DNA of 41,099 bases, taken from positions 110,124 to 151,222 of the forward strand of contig WELB01000215.1 of assembly GCA_009602725.1 (NCBI GenBank), written 5' to 3'. The position numbers and the translations under genes are program-made. This DNA comes from Spirogloea muscicola. Taxonomy: Eukaryota; Streptophyta; Zygnematophyceae; Spirogloeales; Spirogloeaceae. This document shows positions 10,614-20,032 of this stretch, piece by piece; position 1 is the first letter of the stretch, and the number at the start of each line of letters is the position of its first letter. Below the pieces are notes generated by a model that saw only the letters and a program-made list of their open reading frames with translations, ran no database searches and had not been told where the DNA came from.

Positions 10614-13396
10614 TCAGATGAGCAGATGGGCAGCGAGCAGAAGGGTACAGGAGACAACAGCAATAGCCATGCTCGCAGTGGTGACAACCGCAGAGCTGGG
10701 AGGGGCAGCTGTAACAGGCGTGGAGTCCAGCTTCTTGACGTTGGTAATGGCGTCATACAGCGGGCCGATGTAAGTGATGGCGCTGGTGCCATTGGGAACG
10801 CGCTCCAAGCCCAAGGCTTCTGAGTCGAACACGTATCCCATGGTATTCTTCCCGGACCAGAAGAGCGCGACAGCGCGAGTGTCGGTGTTAAACTTATCCA
10901 TTGTGGCCAGGAATTCGTTGATTTCGTCCTCAGCAGCACTCGGAGCTACCATGAGGGCGTGCGCCACCGTGGTTCCAAAGTTGCAGGTGGCGTAGTCGGT
11001 GACATCAGCACAGCCACCCTGGTCATGAAAGAGCGACACCGATCAAACATGGTTTGTCACTTACGTGAATCTGCAACTATTTGTTGAGAACACCTCAACA
11101 CTTGGTCTAGGAGGCAGTCAATGATCGGCAGTCTAAGCTCAAACAAGACGTATATCAAGGCTGATTGCAGAGTCAACTCTTGCGGCTGCGTTAGCTGAGT
11201 TTGGACATGGGGTGTAGGCCAACTTCTCACCGCAGGGCAGACAAGCTTGTAGCTGTCAGCAGTCTCGAGATTTTTCCAGCTGACGTCAACCAGGGGCCCG
11301 CCTAGGGAGTAGTCGATGGCTGTTGTGTGCTTGTTGAAAGTTACGTATTGGCTTCCACCCTCCACCATACACCGGAAAGATCCTTCATAATTGTAGTACT
11401 GGAAATTGAACAAGGTACAAGCACATCAGCATCACATGTTTGATGACGGGTCCCAAGTAGACTGAGAAGCGAATGTCAAGCTGCTACAGAATGGATTCTT
11501 TCTCAGGGGCAGAGAGGAGGTCGAGAGACTCATAGGCAGCTTGCTTACAGTGTCTGTGTTGTCACAGCCGCTTTTGACAGCACAGCCGGAGCAGATTTGG
11601 CCATCCCCATCATCATCATCAGAATCCTCTGAGGGTGCGCATGTCGTGGAAAAGAAAGCCTCCACCGTTTGGATGTCAACCTCCACACTGCCATTGCTGC
11701 TCAAGGTGCCCCAGGTATTTTGAAGTGACACTCAGTACAATATGAACTTCAACCGCTCACCACAAATTTTCAGGTCGCTACTTTGGAAGTCCTGCAAGTC
11801 TCTTGAATTGCATCACAAATACTTAACGTTCATATGCTTAACACTGAAGCACAAACAAGGCAGTGAGTATAAGGTAAAGGTAGAGTACTTGTTGACAATT
11901 GGCATGATGGGAGGACTGCCACTGGTCATGTAACTGACTGGCAGGTACCAGCCTTCATCGTCGTGGTAATAAGTGTGGCAGGAGTGATAGCCCTTAAGGT
12001 CTGCCAGAGTCATACCCGTCCTGTGAAGGCACCCAGCAGCAATCACAACTGGATCAGGCAAAGTTGACTGGAGCCCATGCTCATGCTGATGCAAGCAATG
12101 GCGGCACCAACAAATTCCTACTAAGCCAGCCGCGGCAAAGGGCGCCAATTATGCAAGCTCCTTAAAAATGTTCTTTTGGCAGTGAGCACTGCATGATGCA
12201 AGAACACTTGGAGCTTTGATTTGGTCAATCAAAAATTCCTTGATGGCAGTCAGCCTAATCTGCCGGGGAACTAAGCCCAGTATACTTGGGCTTGGGACAC
12301 AGCAATAAAAAAGGACACAGAAAAGGACACAGGGTTGCCTTACTTGCAATCAGATGCATGGACAACAGCGACCGCGTAGTTCAGCACGCCGTCGCCCGGC
12401 AATTTTTCCTTCAAAAGGGGGTACAGGCCATAGTCCTCGTACGCGTCAAAGACGGCACCAGCATCCAGAAGAACGTACTCAGCTTCACCTTTGCCGACCT
12501 TCTCAATGCAGTCATCATCGTCATCGCCCTGGACGCTGCACATTGTTCACAGGCATTCATGAGGGTAAAGAGGATAAGAGGCAACACTCAAAGCCAAGAT
12601 GAGTACATTCTTCTGGGGTGATGCTTCCAGATATGCACACTACCTCAAATCTTGCGAATCGCACAAGCTTCCATCGCCATAGTGTCGTTTGGCATATGGG
12701 AGCTACAGCATATCGGCAGATAGGCTCGCATGCTTGACTGAGCTAAGGTACAAGATGACTGAGGAGCGGGCCCCACCAGCTCCAGGTGTGGTCATCCTCG
12801 GAGTCAAGCGACTTAAGGATCGCGGTCATGTTCAGGCAGGTGCCAAGCTCCTCCTTCAAGACGCAGAACCGACGGTCTGCACAGCAAAATCGCACCTACA
12901 GCAGCTGTCAGCTCGTTCAAGAAAACACCAACGACTGGAGCTGCATTAGCGGCTGAAGTCGGACTAAAATACAGCGAAGAATGACAGCGCAACCAGCTCA
13001 ATTCACTAGCAAACTGAATAGCGGCTGTGAAGTTGCAACAGTGCAGTGACAGTGGCGTCTCCAAGACACCTAAAGAAGGCTGAACCCTCTCCACCGTACA
13101 GGCCCACACCAGCAGCTCAGCGAGCGGGCAATTTGGAGTCACTCTTAAATGTAAAAGCCAGCCTGGTGCATGAAGAGGGTGTTCACGACTACGTGAGCGG
13201 AGCCACAGGATAGGCAGACAGGGCGCTCGTACTGATCCAGAGTATCAGCAATGTAAGGCAGACAGACGGGCTCACGCTCGTTGGTGTTGGGGGCGTCGTT
13301 GTCGTCGTCGTCGTCGGCGCGGGCGCCGGGAGCGGCGGCCAGAAGGACGGCGGCGAGGACCAGGAGGCCCGAGACGGCGAGCCGGAGCCGGGCCAT
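10614..13396 (-). CDS. Single-lobe, secreted, GPI-anchored transferrin
   Basis: Eight minus-strand exons join to 480 codons: 13396-13193, 12895-12777, 12535-12344, 12020-11889, 11801-11761 (or from 11791), 11730-11549, 11398-11231, 11018-10614 (TGA). There is a clear signal peptide (VSGLLVLAAVLLAAAPGARA), one transferrin lobe (about 69-435) and a C-terminal Thr/Pro/Ser stretch with a hydrophobic end typical of a GPI signal (MAIAVVSCTLLLAAHLLI). All four iron ligands of the family can be placed: Asp132 (LLDAG), Tyr161 (NYAVAVV), Tyr294 (YNYEGSF) and His366 (VAHALMV). The anion-site Thr188 is present (SCHT), but the usual Arg falls on Asp192. Acidic runs (DDDDDND; GDDDDD; SDDDDGDG) and a short Cys-containing segment before the lobe are unusual. 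The expected role is surface iron binding or uptake, as for algal transferrins. The boundary between exons 4 and 5 is the only uncertain join. Confidence 0.92.
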
Positions 13397-13544
13397 GGCG
13401 GCGGCTCGGCGGCGGCTGCTGGCCCGAGGAGACGGCGGGGAAGCGACGGGCCGAGCGGCTCTGCTAGTGTAGTTTGGAGCGGCGGGGAGACGGCGGACGG
13501 GGAGGGAGTCTGCTGATGGGCACCGGAGTGGGGCGGGCTGCTGG

Positions 13545-13790
13545 GGGCTTTATGGGGGCTTCTTAGCGCTTCCCCTGGCCCCCTTCTGATCCTTTGTTGA
13601 TTCTTTTTTGGGCTGGCTTTTCCAGCCCCTATTCTCAATGGGCGAGCACCTTCTTCTGATGGTGGGCCGAGTGGCTTTCCGAACCAGCATCTCCGACCTA
13701 CGGCTGCTCAGCAGAGGCTACTGAGTGATTCGCAGCTGCTTTGCTTCTCTGTGTGCTCGTTTTTCTCAGCGTTTCCGAACGGCGGGGCTC
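13545..13790 (+). mobile_element. Two adjacent truncated element copies upstream of transferrin
   Basis: The first copy (13561-13665) begins in the 3' UTR block TTAGCGCTTCCCCTGGCC, carries the TGGGCTGGC-TTTT-CCAGCCCC hairpin near 13608-13629 and ends ATGGGCGAGCAC. The second (about 13682-13790) begins in the coding end: read in frame it gives FRTSISDLRLLSRGY-stop, then GTGATTCGCAGCTGC, and breaks off near TTTCTCAGCG. Both lie within 150-400 bp of the transferrin start codon, on the opposite strand, and may supply its promoter sequence. Confidence 0.75.
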
Positions 13791-13797
13791 CCACTGA

Positions 13798-14240
13798 GTG
13801 CCCGGCGCCGCCATGATGGCCGCCATCGCCGCGGGCGCGCGCCGCCACGGCGGCAGCACGCGCCCGGCACGTGCCGCTCCGGGATATTCGCCGGGGACGC
13901 GCCGGGATATGCTCAAAGTCCCCGCCCAATCCCCGGCCCGCCGCCGCCCGTCGGTGGTACGCGGCATCCGCGGCGCGAGATAGGGCTCGGGATCTCGAAT
14001 AATATCAAAGACTGATACCAAGATACTGGAATGCAGGGACGGCTTTTACGAGAACCGGGAAAAGGGGTGGCCGGCGTTCGAGCTTCCCGGTCTGCACGTG
14101 GACTGCTTGACCCGGCCTTGTTTCTCATCTGCCAAATCGACTGAAGGCCTTGCCAGCACCCGACTCTGCAGCAGCTGCCGCCCTCTCGAAGCTTGGGCCT
14201 TGGGCCGCTCTTCCGAAGGCCTTAGCACAAAGTACCTTTG
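13798..14240. other. G/C-rich stretch with a short ATG-led frame
   Basis: A start-like GCCGCCATGATGG lies at about 13807-13820 and opens a 57-codon frame (Arg/Ala/Pro-rich) ending at 13983. It could be the first exon of a gene divergent from transferrin, but no downstream exon fits, and C/G-rich sequence opens frames by chance. From 14150 the sequence passes into repeat fragments. Confidence 0.25.
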
Positions 14241-14470
14241 CTTTCTGCTCCATCCAGCTCCTTCAGTCTTTTTCCATTTCTTTGGGCTGGCCGCTCTTCC
14301 GAAGGCCTTAGCACTTAGTACTTGAGGATAGGGGCTGGACAAGCCAGCACTTAGTACTTGCTTTCTGCTCCATCCGGCTCCTTTGTCCATAACTTTGGGC
14401 TGGCCTCTCACAGCCACCAGTCAATCTGGCCGCGCTTTCTCTTCCGAAGGCCATACAGCAACTTCGGGAA
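14240..14470 (+). mobile_element. Chimeric repeat copies with hairpins and GGCCGCGCTTTC tail
   Basis: Repeated blocks CTTAGCAC(A/T)AGTAC, TTTCTGCTCCATCC and TTTGGGCTGGCC occur twice within 200 bp. The second unit has GGGCTGGCCTCTCACAGCCACC followed by the tail CAGTCAATCTGGCCGCGCTTTC, a tail variant also found at 15.8, 17.0 and 30.96 kb. The tandem arrangement suggests local duplication or nested insertion. Confidence 0.6.
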
Positions 14471-15650
14471 TTAAGACTCGGCCATGCTGCACATCACACG
14501 CTACGAAGCCCGAGCTAGGGCACGAGGGAAATTTCGTGTGTAACAGGGTAAGAGGAGGCTGGCCGCTCGCTGCGCCTGCTCGCCTAGCGTAGAGACGCTG
14601 CCCAAGGCTGCTGAATTACAGCTGAATTTCTTGAGTGTTCTCCGGAGTTCTTGAGGGCCTTCCGGAAATCTCAGGGCCTTCCGGAAAACTCGATGATGCT
14701 GTTTGGGGTCCTCTCACCAATACATCAGTAACCAGTCTTTGAGCTTGTCACATGATTACATGCTGCAAGTGTGTAGATCTACCATCTAATACAGCGCGTA
14801 GTAATAGAGCTGAAGCACAGTCCTTCGCTCTGCTGTAGTATTGCAGTCTCAAGTGCGGAGTCAAGCTGCAGACAGCTGAACAAAACTGCAGGACAGGTCT
14901 TTGCAAAATATGCAGCAAAAAGCAAGCTCCTCTCCTCTTTACCAACCACCAACTTAAAGCTCAATTGCACTTGCCGAAAGTAAGTGTGCGATGTGGAATC
15001 GGCAACGGTTAGTAAGACATCACTGCTATCGAGTGAGCGACCACTTTTGTGGATCTGGTCGGTTCAGACGAGAGGGGTGATGAACGATGCTACCTCTCAT
15101 ACCCGTTCCTTCGTCTTGCCTCTGATTTTCGAGGTCAACGTGCTGCTCAGGGGCTTGATGAGTCCTCTCCAAGAGACTTCCTGCGATGGCGACCTGGTGC
15201 AGTTTTCACGATTCGTGCGGCTCGATTGGGCTGGCAATCATAGCCGTGCGCTCTGTCAAAGAAGAAGAAACAGCTTCTCGGGGACTCGAAGGCCGCGCCA
15301 GTAGCCGGCGGCTGCAACAGTGTCCCGCCCATTAATAGATAACTCGTCGACAAGCAGCACGTACCCGATTCCTGGCATTAGCGAGGTGCCGCCGCCGAGC
15401 CACCACACGCTAACGCCTGGACGCACTGACGCCTTGACGCGGCGGCACGAGGGCGGCCAGTACAGCTTCGTGGCAAGCACGCGCCCGCGGCGTGGCCAGC
15501 GCACGCGCGGCGTGTGGCGCGCTCGAGGCGACGCGGGCGCCGCCGCAGCATCCTCCAGCGTTGGCGTCAGCCTTTCCCTACCGATTTACACATGCTGTGA
15601 GCCAATCTCTTTTGAAGTGAGCTGTCTCAGATAAAGAAGAAAGTAGTGCT
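14471..15650. other. Unassigned stretch with overlapping open frames
   Basis: No recognisable gene. There are modest open frames at 14984-15304 (plus) and 15320-15634 (plus), and opposite the latter at 15504-15256 (minus; GVSVWWLGGGTSLMPGIGYVL). The part from 15380 to 15560 is G/C-rich, so frames open on both strands. The minus frame reads somewhat like a protein, but I cannot place it in a family or join it to other exons. Confidence 0.3.
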
Positions 15651-15659
15651 CGCCCTTTG

Positions 15660-15782
15660 AGAATAGGGGCTGGAAAAGCCAGCCCAAAAAAGAACAACAA
15701 AGGACGAGAAGGGGGCCAGGGGAAGCGCTAAGAAATACAAGCACACAAAGAAACAAAGCAGCTACGGATCACTCAGTGACCC
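15660..15782 (-). mobile_element. Truncated element copy, canonical 3' UTR and hairpin
   Basis: A minus-strand copy very similar to that at position 1. Read from the plus strand it has the hairpin GGGGCTGG-AAAA-GCCAGCCC (15666-15686), GACGAGAAGGGGGCCAGGGG, AAGCGCTAAGAAA, AGCAGCTACGGATCAC and then CAGTGACC at the position of the stop codon. Confidence 0.8.
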
Positions 15783-15794
15783 AAGGCTCTCCTT

Positions 15795-16440
15795 TTCCAT
15801 TCTTTTGGGCTGGCCTTTCCCAGCCACCAGTCAATCTGGCCGCGCTTTCTTCCTAGAGGAGGCGAAGGCCTGTGAACAGCCAGCCCGAAAAGAACTGACA
15901 ACCAACTGTTAGAGAGTGGCATTCCCAAATGGGGCAAGGGCTGTAGACAGCCAGCCCGACAATAGTTGACAAGGTCCGAAGGGGCCCCGGCTGTGATGGG
16001 CCACTAGTGTTGCAGTGTGCTTTACTTCTTCTTACTTGCACCTGCTGACTAGAAGAAGTGGCACTCCCAATGGGGGCAAGGGCTGCGAAAAGCCAGCCCA
16101 AAAAGAATTCACAAAGGTTCAGAGGGGCCTAAGAGCGGTGAGCAGCTACAAAGGGGCCTGAGGATGCAATGGTAAAACAGGGGGAGGATGGATCACTCAA
16201 TAAGTACGAGTGAGGAGCCTCAGATCCGACAGACTAGCTGCCGGGAAGCTATCACCCTGACGAAAGCCAGAGCCCGCAGCGAGAGCACGGCCAGCTCGCA
16301 GATGCAGAGCGTGGGCCATGGACCGCTGCAGGGATACAGAGAGGCGCATCCGATATACCTGAGCCCACGAGCCCGCGGCGTTGAAGTCGGCTGGCTCGCC
16401 GCGTCTGCGGGACACAGCCCGCCGCGCAAGCCTAGCCAAT
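15795..16440. mobile_element. Repeat cluster; one minus copy keeps the element's C-terminal coding region
   Basis: A plus-strand hairpin copy (15795-15860, GGCCGCGCTTTC tail) is followed by three minus-strand copies of the GGGGCAAGGGCTG subfamily (about 15870-15920, 15940-16000, 16060-16440). The last extends into coding sequence. On the minus strand it reads YRMRLSVSLQRSMAHALH, then LRAGRALAAGSGFRQGDSF and PAASLSDLRLLTRTY, then TGA. The same protein segment, with many synonymous changes, occurs near 23.7 and 33.2 kb. This is the longest piece of the element's protein seen here. Its superfamily is not recognised. Confidence 0.75.
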
Positions 16441-16489
16441 AGGTCAAGCCACTGGGACCCAAGAGCCCTGGGGGGTATTGAGCTTGCCG

Positions 16490-17090
16490 TCTTGGAGACT
16501 TAGTATCCAGAGTTTTGCGCCAGCTGGCCCTTTCTGTGTAGTTTTCCTTGTCGGCACCTTTTTTGGCTCTTCGGATGTTTGTCAATTCTATTTGGGCTGG
16601 CCTTTGCCAGCCCCTCTTCTCTATGAGCGAGCCACTTCGTTTAGGCCGTGTCCATTCCTTTGGGCTGACCTCTCACAACCATTGCCGTAAACTGGAAGAG
16701 CTGCTTTCGCGGCCCCTTCGAACTTTGATAGTTCTATGTCTGGGCTAGCCTGTCACAGCCATTGGCCTCGTCTGGGAAAGTCTTCCTCTGTAACGATATC
16801 GACTGCCCATTGACGTGAGTGCTAACATCTCCCGCGGAGCCAACACGAGTGCCTCGATCAGTTGGAGAATGAGCTCCCGGTCAGCCATCACTGCTTCTCC
16901 AGGGCGACGTCTTTTTGCCGGCTAGCTACTCAGTCTTGCATCTCCGGACTAGAGGTTACTGAGCGTTCCCTGGCTGGTGTCTTAGTCCTAGTTCTTCGTA
17001 CTCCGGCTCCTTCAGACCTTGTCCATTCCTTTGGGGCTGGCCTTTCCCAGCCACCAGTTAATCTGGCCGCACTTCCTACTTCTCCCAGTG
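16490..17090 (+). mobile_element. Array of plus-strand truncated element copies
   Basis: At least four hairpins of the family occur in the same orientation: GGGCTGGCCTTTGCCAGCCCC near 16594, GGGCTGACCTCTCACAACC near 16659, GGGCTAGCCTGTCACAGCC near 16742 and GGGGCTGGCCTTTCCCAGCCACC near 17034. Their tails differ (ATGAGCGAGCCACTT; ACTGGAAGAGCTGCTTT; CTGGGAAAGTC; TTAATCTGGCCGCAC). The block at 16930-16970 (TACTCAGTCTTGCATCTCCGG...GAGGTTACTGAG) is a decayed coding end of the same element. Confidence 0.65.
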
Positions 17091-18110
17091 TGCCTACTCA
17101 AGCTTGTGCGAGTACTTGTCTGAGATTGCTAGGTGCTTGGACCTGGAGTTCTTATCTCAATCGAGGTGGCTACTGAGAGGGCCAGCTAAGAAGAAGGGAC
17201 AGAGTGACGAGCCTCAAAGCGGATGTAAGCTCTCAATTATTCAGTCGCTGATTATCCTTCTCTTCCTTCTGAGGAGCTCTCACGACATTGGAGTCGAAGA
17301 TGAGCTTGCAGAGCAGCCTCTCAGTCGCAATATCACATCAAGGGAACCAGCTACCGGCCGCCGGCGGCGAGCTACAGGTCAGCGAGCAGGGGGCGGCAGC
17401 CGCAGCGGCAGCTGCGGCAGGCAGTCGCCGGATGCCTCCGTTTTCGGAAAAGAGACGGCGCTTTTAAATGAAGACAATGGCTGTTCGATATAAGTGAGCA
17501 TATTCCCAGGGGAACTAGGGCAAAGCCAGCCCGAAAACCATTGACAAAATCCGACAGGGAGCTGTCCCAAGCTCGGCCCTGCTGCCTGACAGTCCCCATG
17601 CCACCCTGTGTCCGGCTCTGCCGGACTTGAAGGGTCTGATCGTCCAATGTCACCAAGCCGTCTGCCACTGGGACGAGCTGATCATCAGGCGATGGACATG
17701 GTACAAGTGCCAAGCCAGCAGGAGCGTGCTCTGGGACTTAATGACGTAATTAAGTTACCAGAAGGGGCGATGGCGGTGGAAGGAAGAAGAAGTCTCAGGC
17801 TCATACTTTTCACCTGTAAGCAGGATGAGCTTCTGATGGTGGCAGAAGGGCTTTCACTCTGACGATATGCCAGCCCGCGAACGTGGACAAGTTCCAAATG
17901 GTCCTGTCAGCTAAGCAGCAATTGACTTATATCTGTAGATGTGCTTTTCTTCCTACTTCGCCACTCAGGCCAAGGGGTGGAGAGCAGCCTGCTACCCCTA
18001 CCAACACTTCCTGAGACCCGCCCCTTTATGCTACTGAGATTTGGCGGAGCCCTGCGTCCGGCCTCAGATTTAAGAGCGTACAGGCACTTGCGACAGAATA
18101 TCCTCCCAGA
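17091..18110. other. Unassigned stretch with scattered repeat fragments
   Basis: A minus-orientation hairpin fragment lies near 17516-17560 (GCAAAGCCAGCCCGAAAACCATTGACAAAATCCGA). A frame at 17104-17493 (plus) ends in an Arg/Gly/Ser-rich part without family features. A repeat block GATGTGCTTTTCTTCC...CACTCAGGCCA lies at 17938-17978. No supported gene. Confidence 0.4.
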
Positions 18111-18115
18111 TTAAG

Positions 18116-18666
18116 CAATTGCAGCTGCCACATTCGCTGCTGGAGCTGCCGCTGTCTCAGAGCACTGGTCTGGAGAAAGAAAGAGACTCTTAACCCAAAA
18201 AACATACCCCGTTATAGATCTATACAGTACTACCGAAGAAATTGCGGCAAAGATACTTAATCTACGTGACCAAATATTGTTTTTCTTGACATCTACAAAG
18301 AGTCCTTTTCATAATGAGCGGGTTGGAGACTATCATTCTTTTCGTGTTATAAGCCACCCTTTATTTGCTTTTCCCCAAGGAGTAACAGAAGCCGACCACC
18401 TTTACTACGTCTATCATGAGGATGGTCTACTGGATTCATTGCAACACCACGAATCAGGTCTTCGTCATAACCATCTACTCTGTCCTGCATTTCGTAAGTG
18501 TTCTTGTTGACGAAACTCAATACAGACAGTACCTACCATAGCACGACAGCTCATATCTATCATTTGATCAGTACCTGAACATACGCATTGTCCTTTATCT
18601 TCCACTTTAGAGAGCAGATGGACGCTCAATAAGCTCTCGTCAGCAAGTGCAGATCAGAGTAAATAG
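18116..18666 (+). CDS. A/T-rich orphan two-exon gene fragment, unknown function
   Basis: Exon 18116-18493 is open throughout and ends at a perfect donor (GTAAGT). The next exon, 18611-18666, follows a pyrimidine-rich acceptor (CTTCCACTTTAG), keeps phase and ends in TAG. The conceptual peptide starts with an Ala-rich hydrophobic stretch (IAAATFAAGAAAV), then SGERKRLL and KTYPVIDLYSTTEEIAAKIL. After that come SFRVISHPLFAFPQG and DHLYYVYHEDGLLDSL. The composition is protein-like, with charged and amphipathic segments, but third positions are A/T-rich, unlike RRP6L3 or transferrin. The 5' exons are not found: a stop at 18112 in this frame requires a splice just downstream. I do not recognise a family. 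It could be a decaying gene or foreign DNA. Confidence 0.4.
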
Positions 18667-18689
18667 AGGGCGGATAAAGAAAAAGGGCT

Positions 18690-19330
18690 CGCCCATAGAG
18701 GATAGGGGCTGGGAAAAGCCATCTTAAAAAAGAATGAACAAAGTACGAGAAGGGGCCTGGGGGAGCACTAAGAAAATCAAGCACAAAATGAAAATAAGCA
18801 GCTACGAAGCACTCAGTGACCCCCCCTATTCTCTATAGGCGAGCACTGCGGCCTGCTTAGCAGCCTCAGGTCAGAGAAACTTGGCTTCTTGAAGCGGGTC
18901 CCCTGGCCAAAGCCAGAGGCAGCGTCGCCCTGTCGCATTCGGGAGGCCAGCAGAAATGGCGCGGGCAAACCTAAGGAGCCCGTGCCAGCTGCAACACGTG
19001 GCGGTGGTCGGCCACGCTCCTGCCCGCCGGCCGGCCCTGCCCGCCCTGGCGTGGGAATGGGGTGACGCTTTCTCAAGGAAAGAAAAGCTTTTCGGGAAAG
19101 CTTCCTTCATTTTGGGCTGCCCATCGAAATCGAAGAAGAGCATGTTTAGAATATCCCCAAAAGGGGGTGCGATGGCTGTGAAAGGAAAGAGCTGCTCTAG
19201 ATTGATCGCGATGGCAGTGGCATTTGACAGCGAAGAAGTAAGCGCATCCGAAGGGCGACGAGCGCTGTGAAAGGCCAGCCCAAGAAGGAATGTGAAGGGT
19301 GTATAGGAGGGAGAGAAAGCGGAGGAAGAG
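18690..19330 (-). mobile_element. Minus-strand element copies with coding end
   Basis: One copy (18690-18825) has the CCTCTATGGGCGAGC tail, a partly decayed hairpin (GGGGCTGGGAAAAGCCAT) and the 3' UTR blocks. A second (about 18838-19075) retains coding sequence: the minus strand reads GDAASGFGQGTRFKKPSFSD and then LRLLSR before breaking off at CCGCAGTGCTCGCC, so it lost its stop codon and UTR or was joined to another copy. Further hairpin fragments lie at 19080-19300 (CTGTGAAAGGCCAGCCC at about 19266). Confidence 0.65.
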
Positions 19331-19589
19331 CTAGCTCTCTTACAGAAGGAAGGGGCTGGGAAAAGAGAGAGCGCGCGGTGCGCATGCTCTGGAATGGAAG
19401 CCAAGCTGAGCCAGTACACTCTTTGGGCGAATTCTGAGCAAAGGAAAGTGCCACAAAAGCGAAGCCTTTTGACTAAGAGGGGATGGAGGGCGAGCAGCCC
19501 TAGCTGCGCTTTGGAGCCCTCGCCAGGCCCAGGACCCCGCGTTGCAGCGAGCAGCAAAGCGGCAGCCTGGCCTCCATTAGTAGACGTGC

Positions 19590-19920
19590 GTGCCTGTGTG
19601 CTCTGGCCTCTGACTCTGGCCAGGGGACCCACTTCCAGGAGCCTAGCATCTCTGATCTGCGGCTGCTTAGCAGGGGTTACTGAGTGATTCGTAGCTGCTT
19701 TGTATTTTTGTGTGCTTGTTTTTCTTAGCGCTTCCCCTGGCCCCCTTCTCGTACTCTGTTCATTCTTCTTTGGGCTGGCTTTCCCAGCCCCTATCCTCAA
19801 TGGGCGAGCACTTTCTTTGTGCTCGGCCGCCGCTCAGTGGCCCCTGTCCTTGTCCATGCTATGAGGCTGGCCTTTCACAGCCATCGCCTCCGTCTGGAAG
19901 AGCTTCTTCTCTGTCACAGT
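19590..19920 (+). mobile_element. Well-preserved plus-strand element 3' end
   Basis: In frame with the TGA at about 19679 it reads SGQGTHFQEPSISDLRLLSR-GY-stop. This is followed by GTGATTCGTAGCTGCTTTG, TTAGCGCTTCCCCTGGCCCC, CTCGTACTCTGTTCATTC, the hairpin GGGCTGGC-TTTC-CCAGCCCC near 19771 and the tail TCAATGGGCGAGCACTTTCTTT. It serves as a reference copy for the 3' organisation of the family. A second, shorter hairpin copy with a CTGGAAGAGCTTCTT tail follows at 19863-19910, just before the first cysteine-rich paralogue. Confidence 0.8.
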
Positions 19921-20032
19921 CTATACTGTCGCCCCGCGGCACTCGCGAGACAGGCCAGGGTCCGGGCTCGCAAGTTCTTCCTGCTCTTGTCTCAGCTGCC
20001 GCAGCTGGTGCCCGCTAGCGACTGGCGCAGAG

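Noticed and set aside
15256-15634. G/C-rich opposing ORFs as a transposase gene
   Set aside because: The minus frame looks somewhat protein-like, but no catalytic motif or neighbouring exon is visible, and G/C-rich DNA opens frames by chance.
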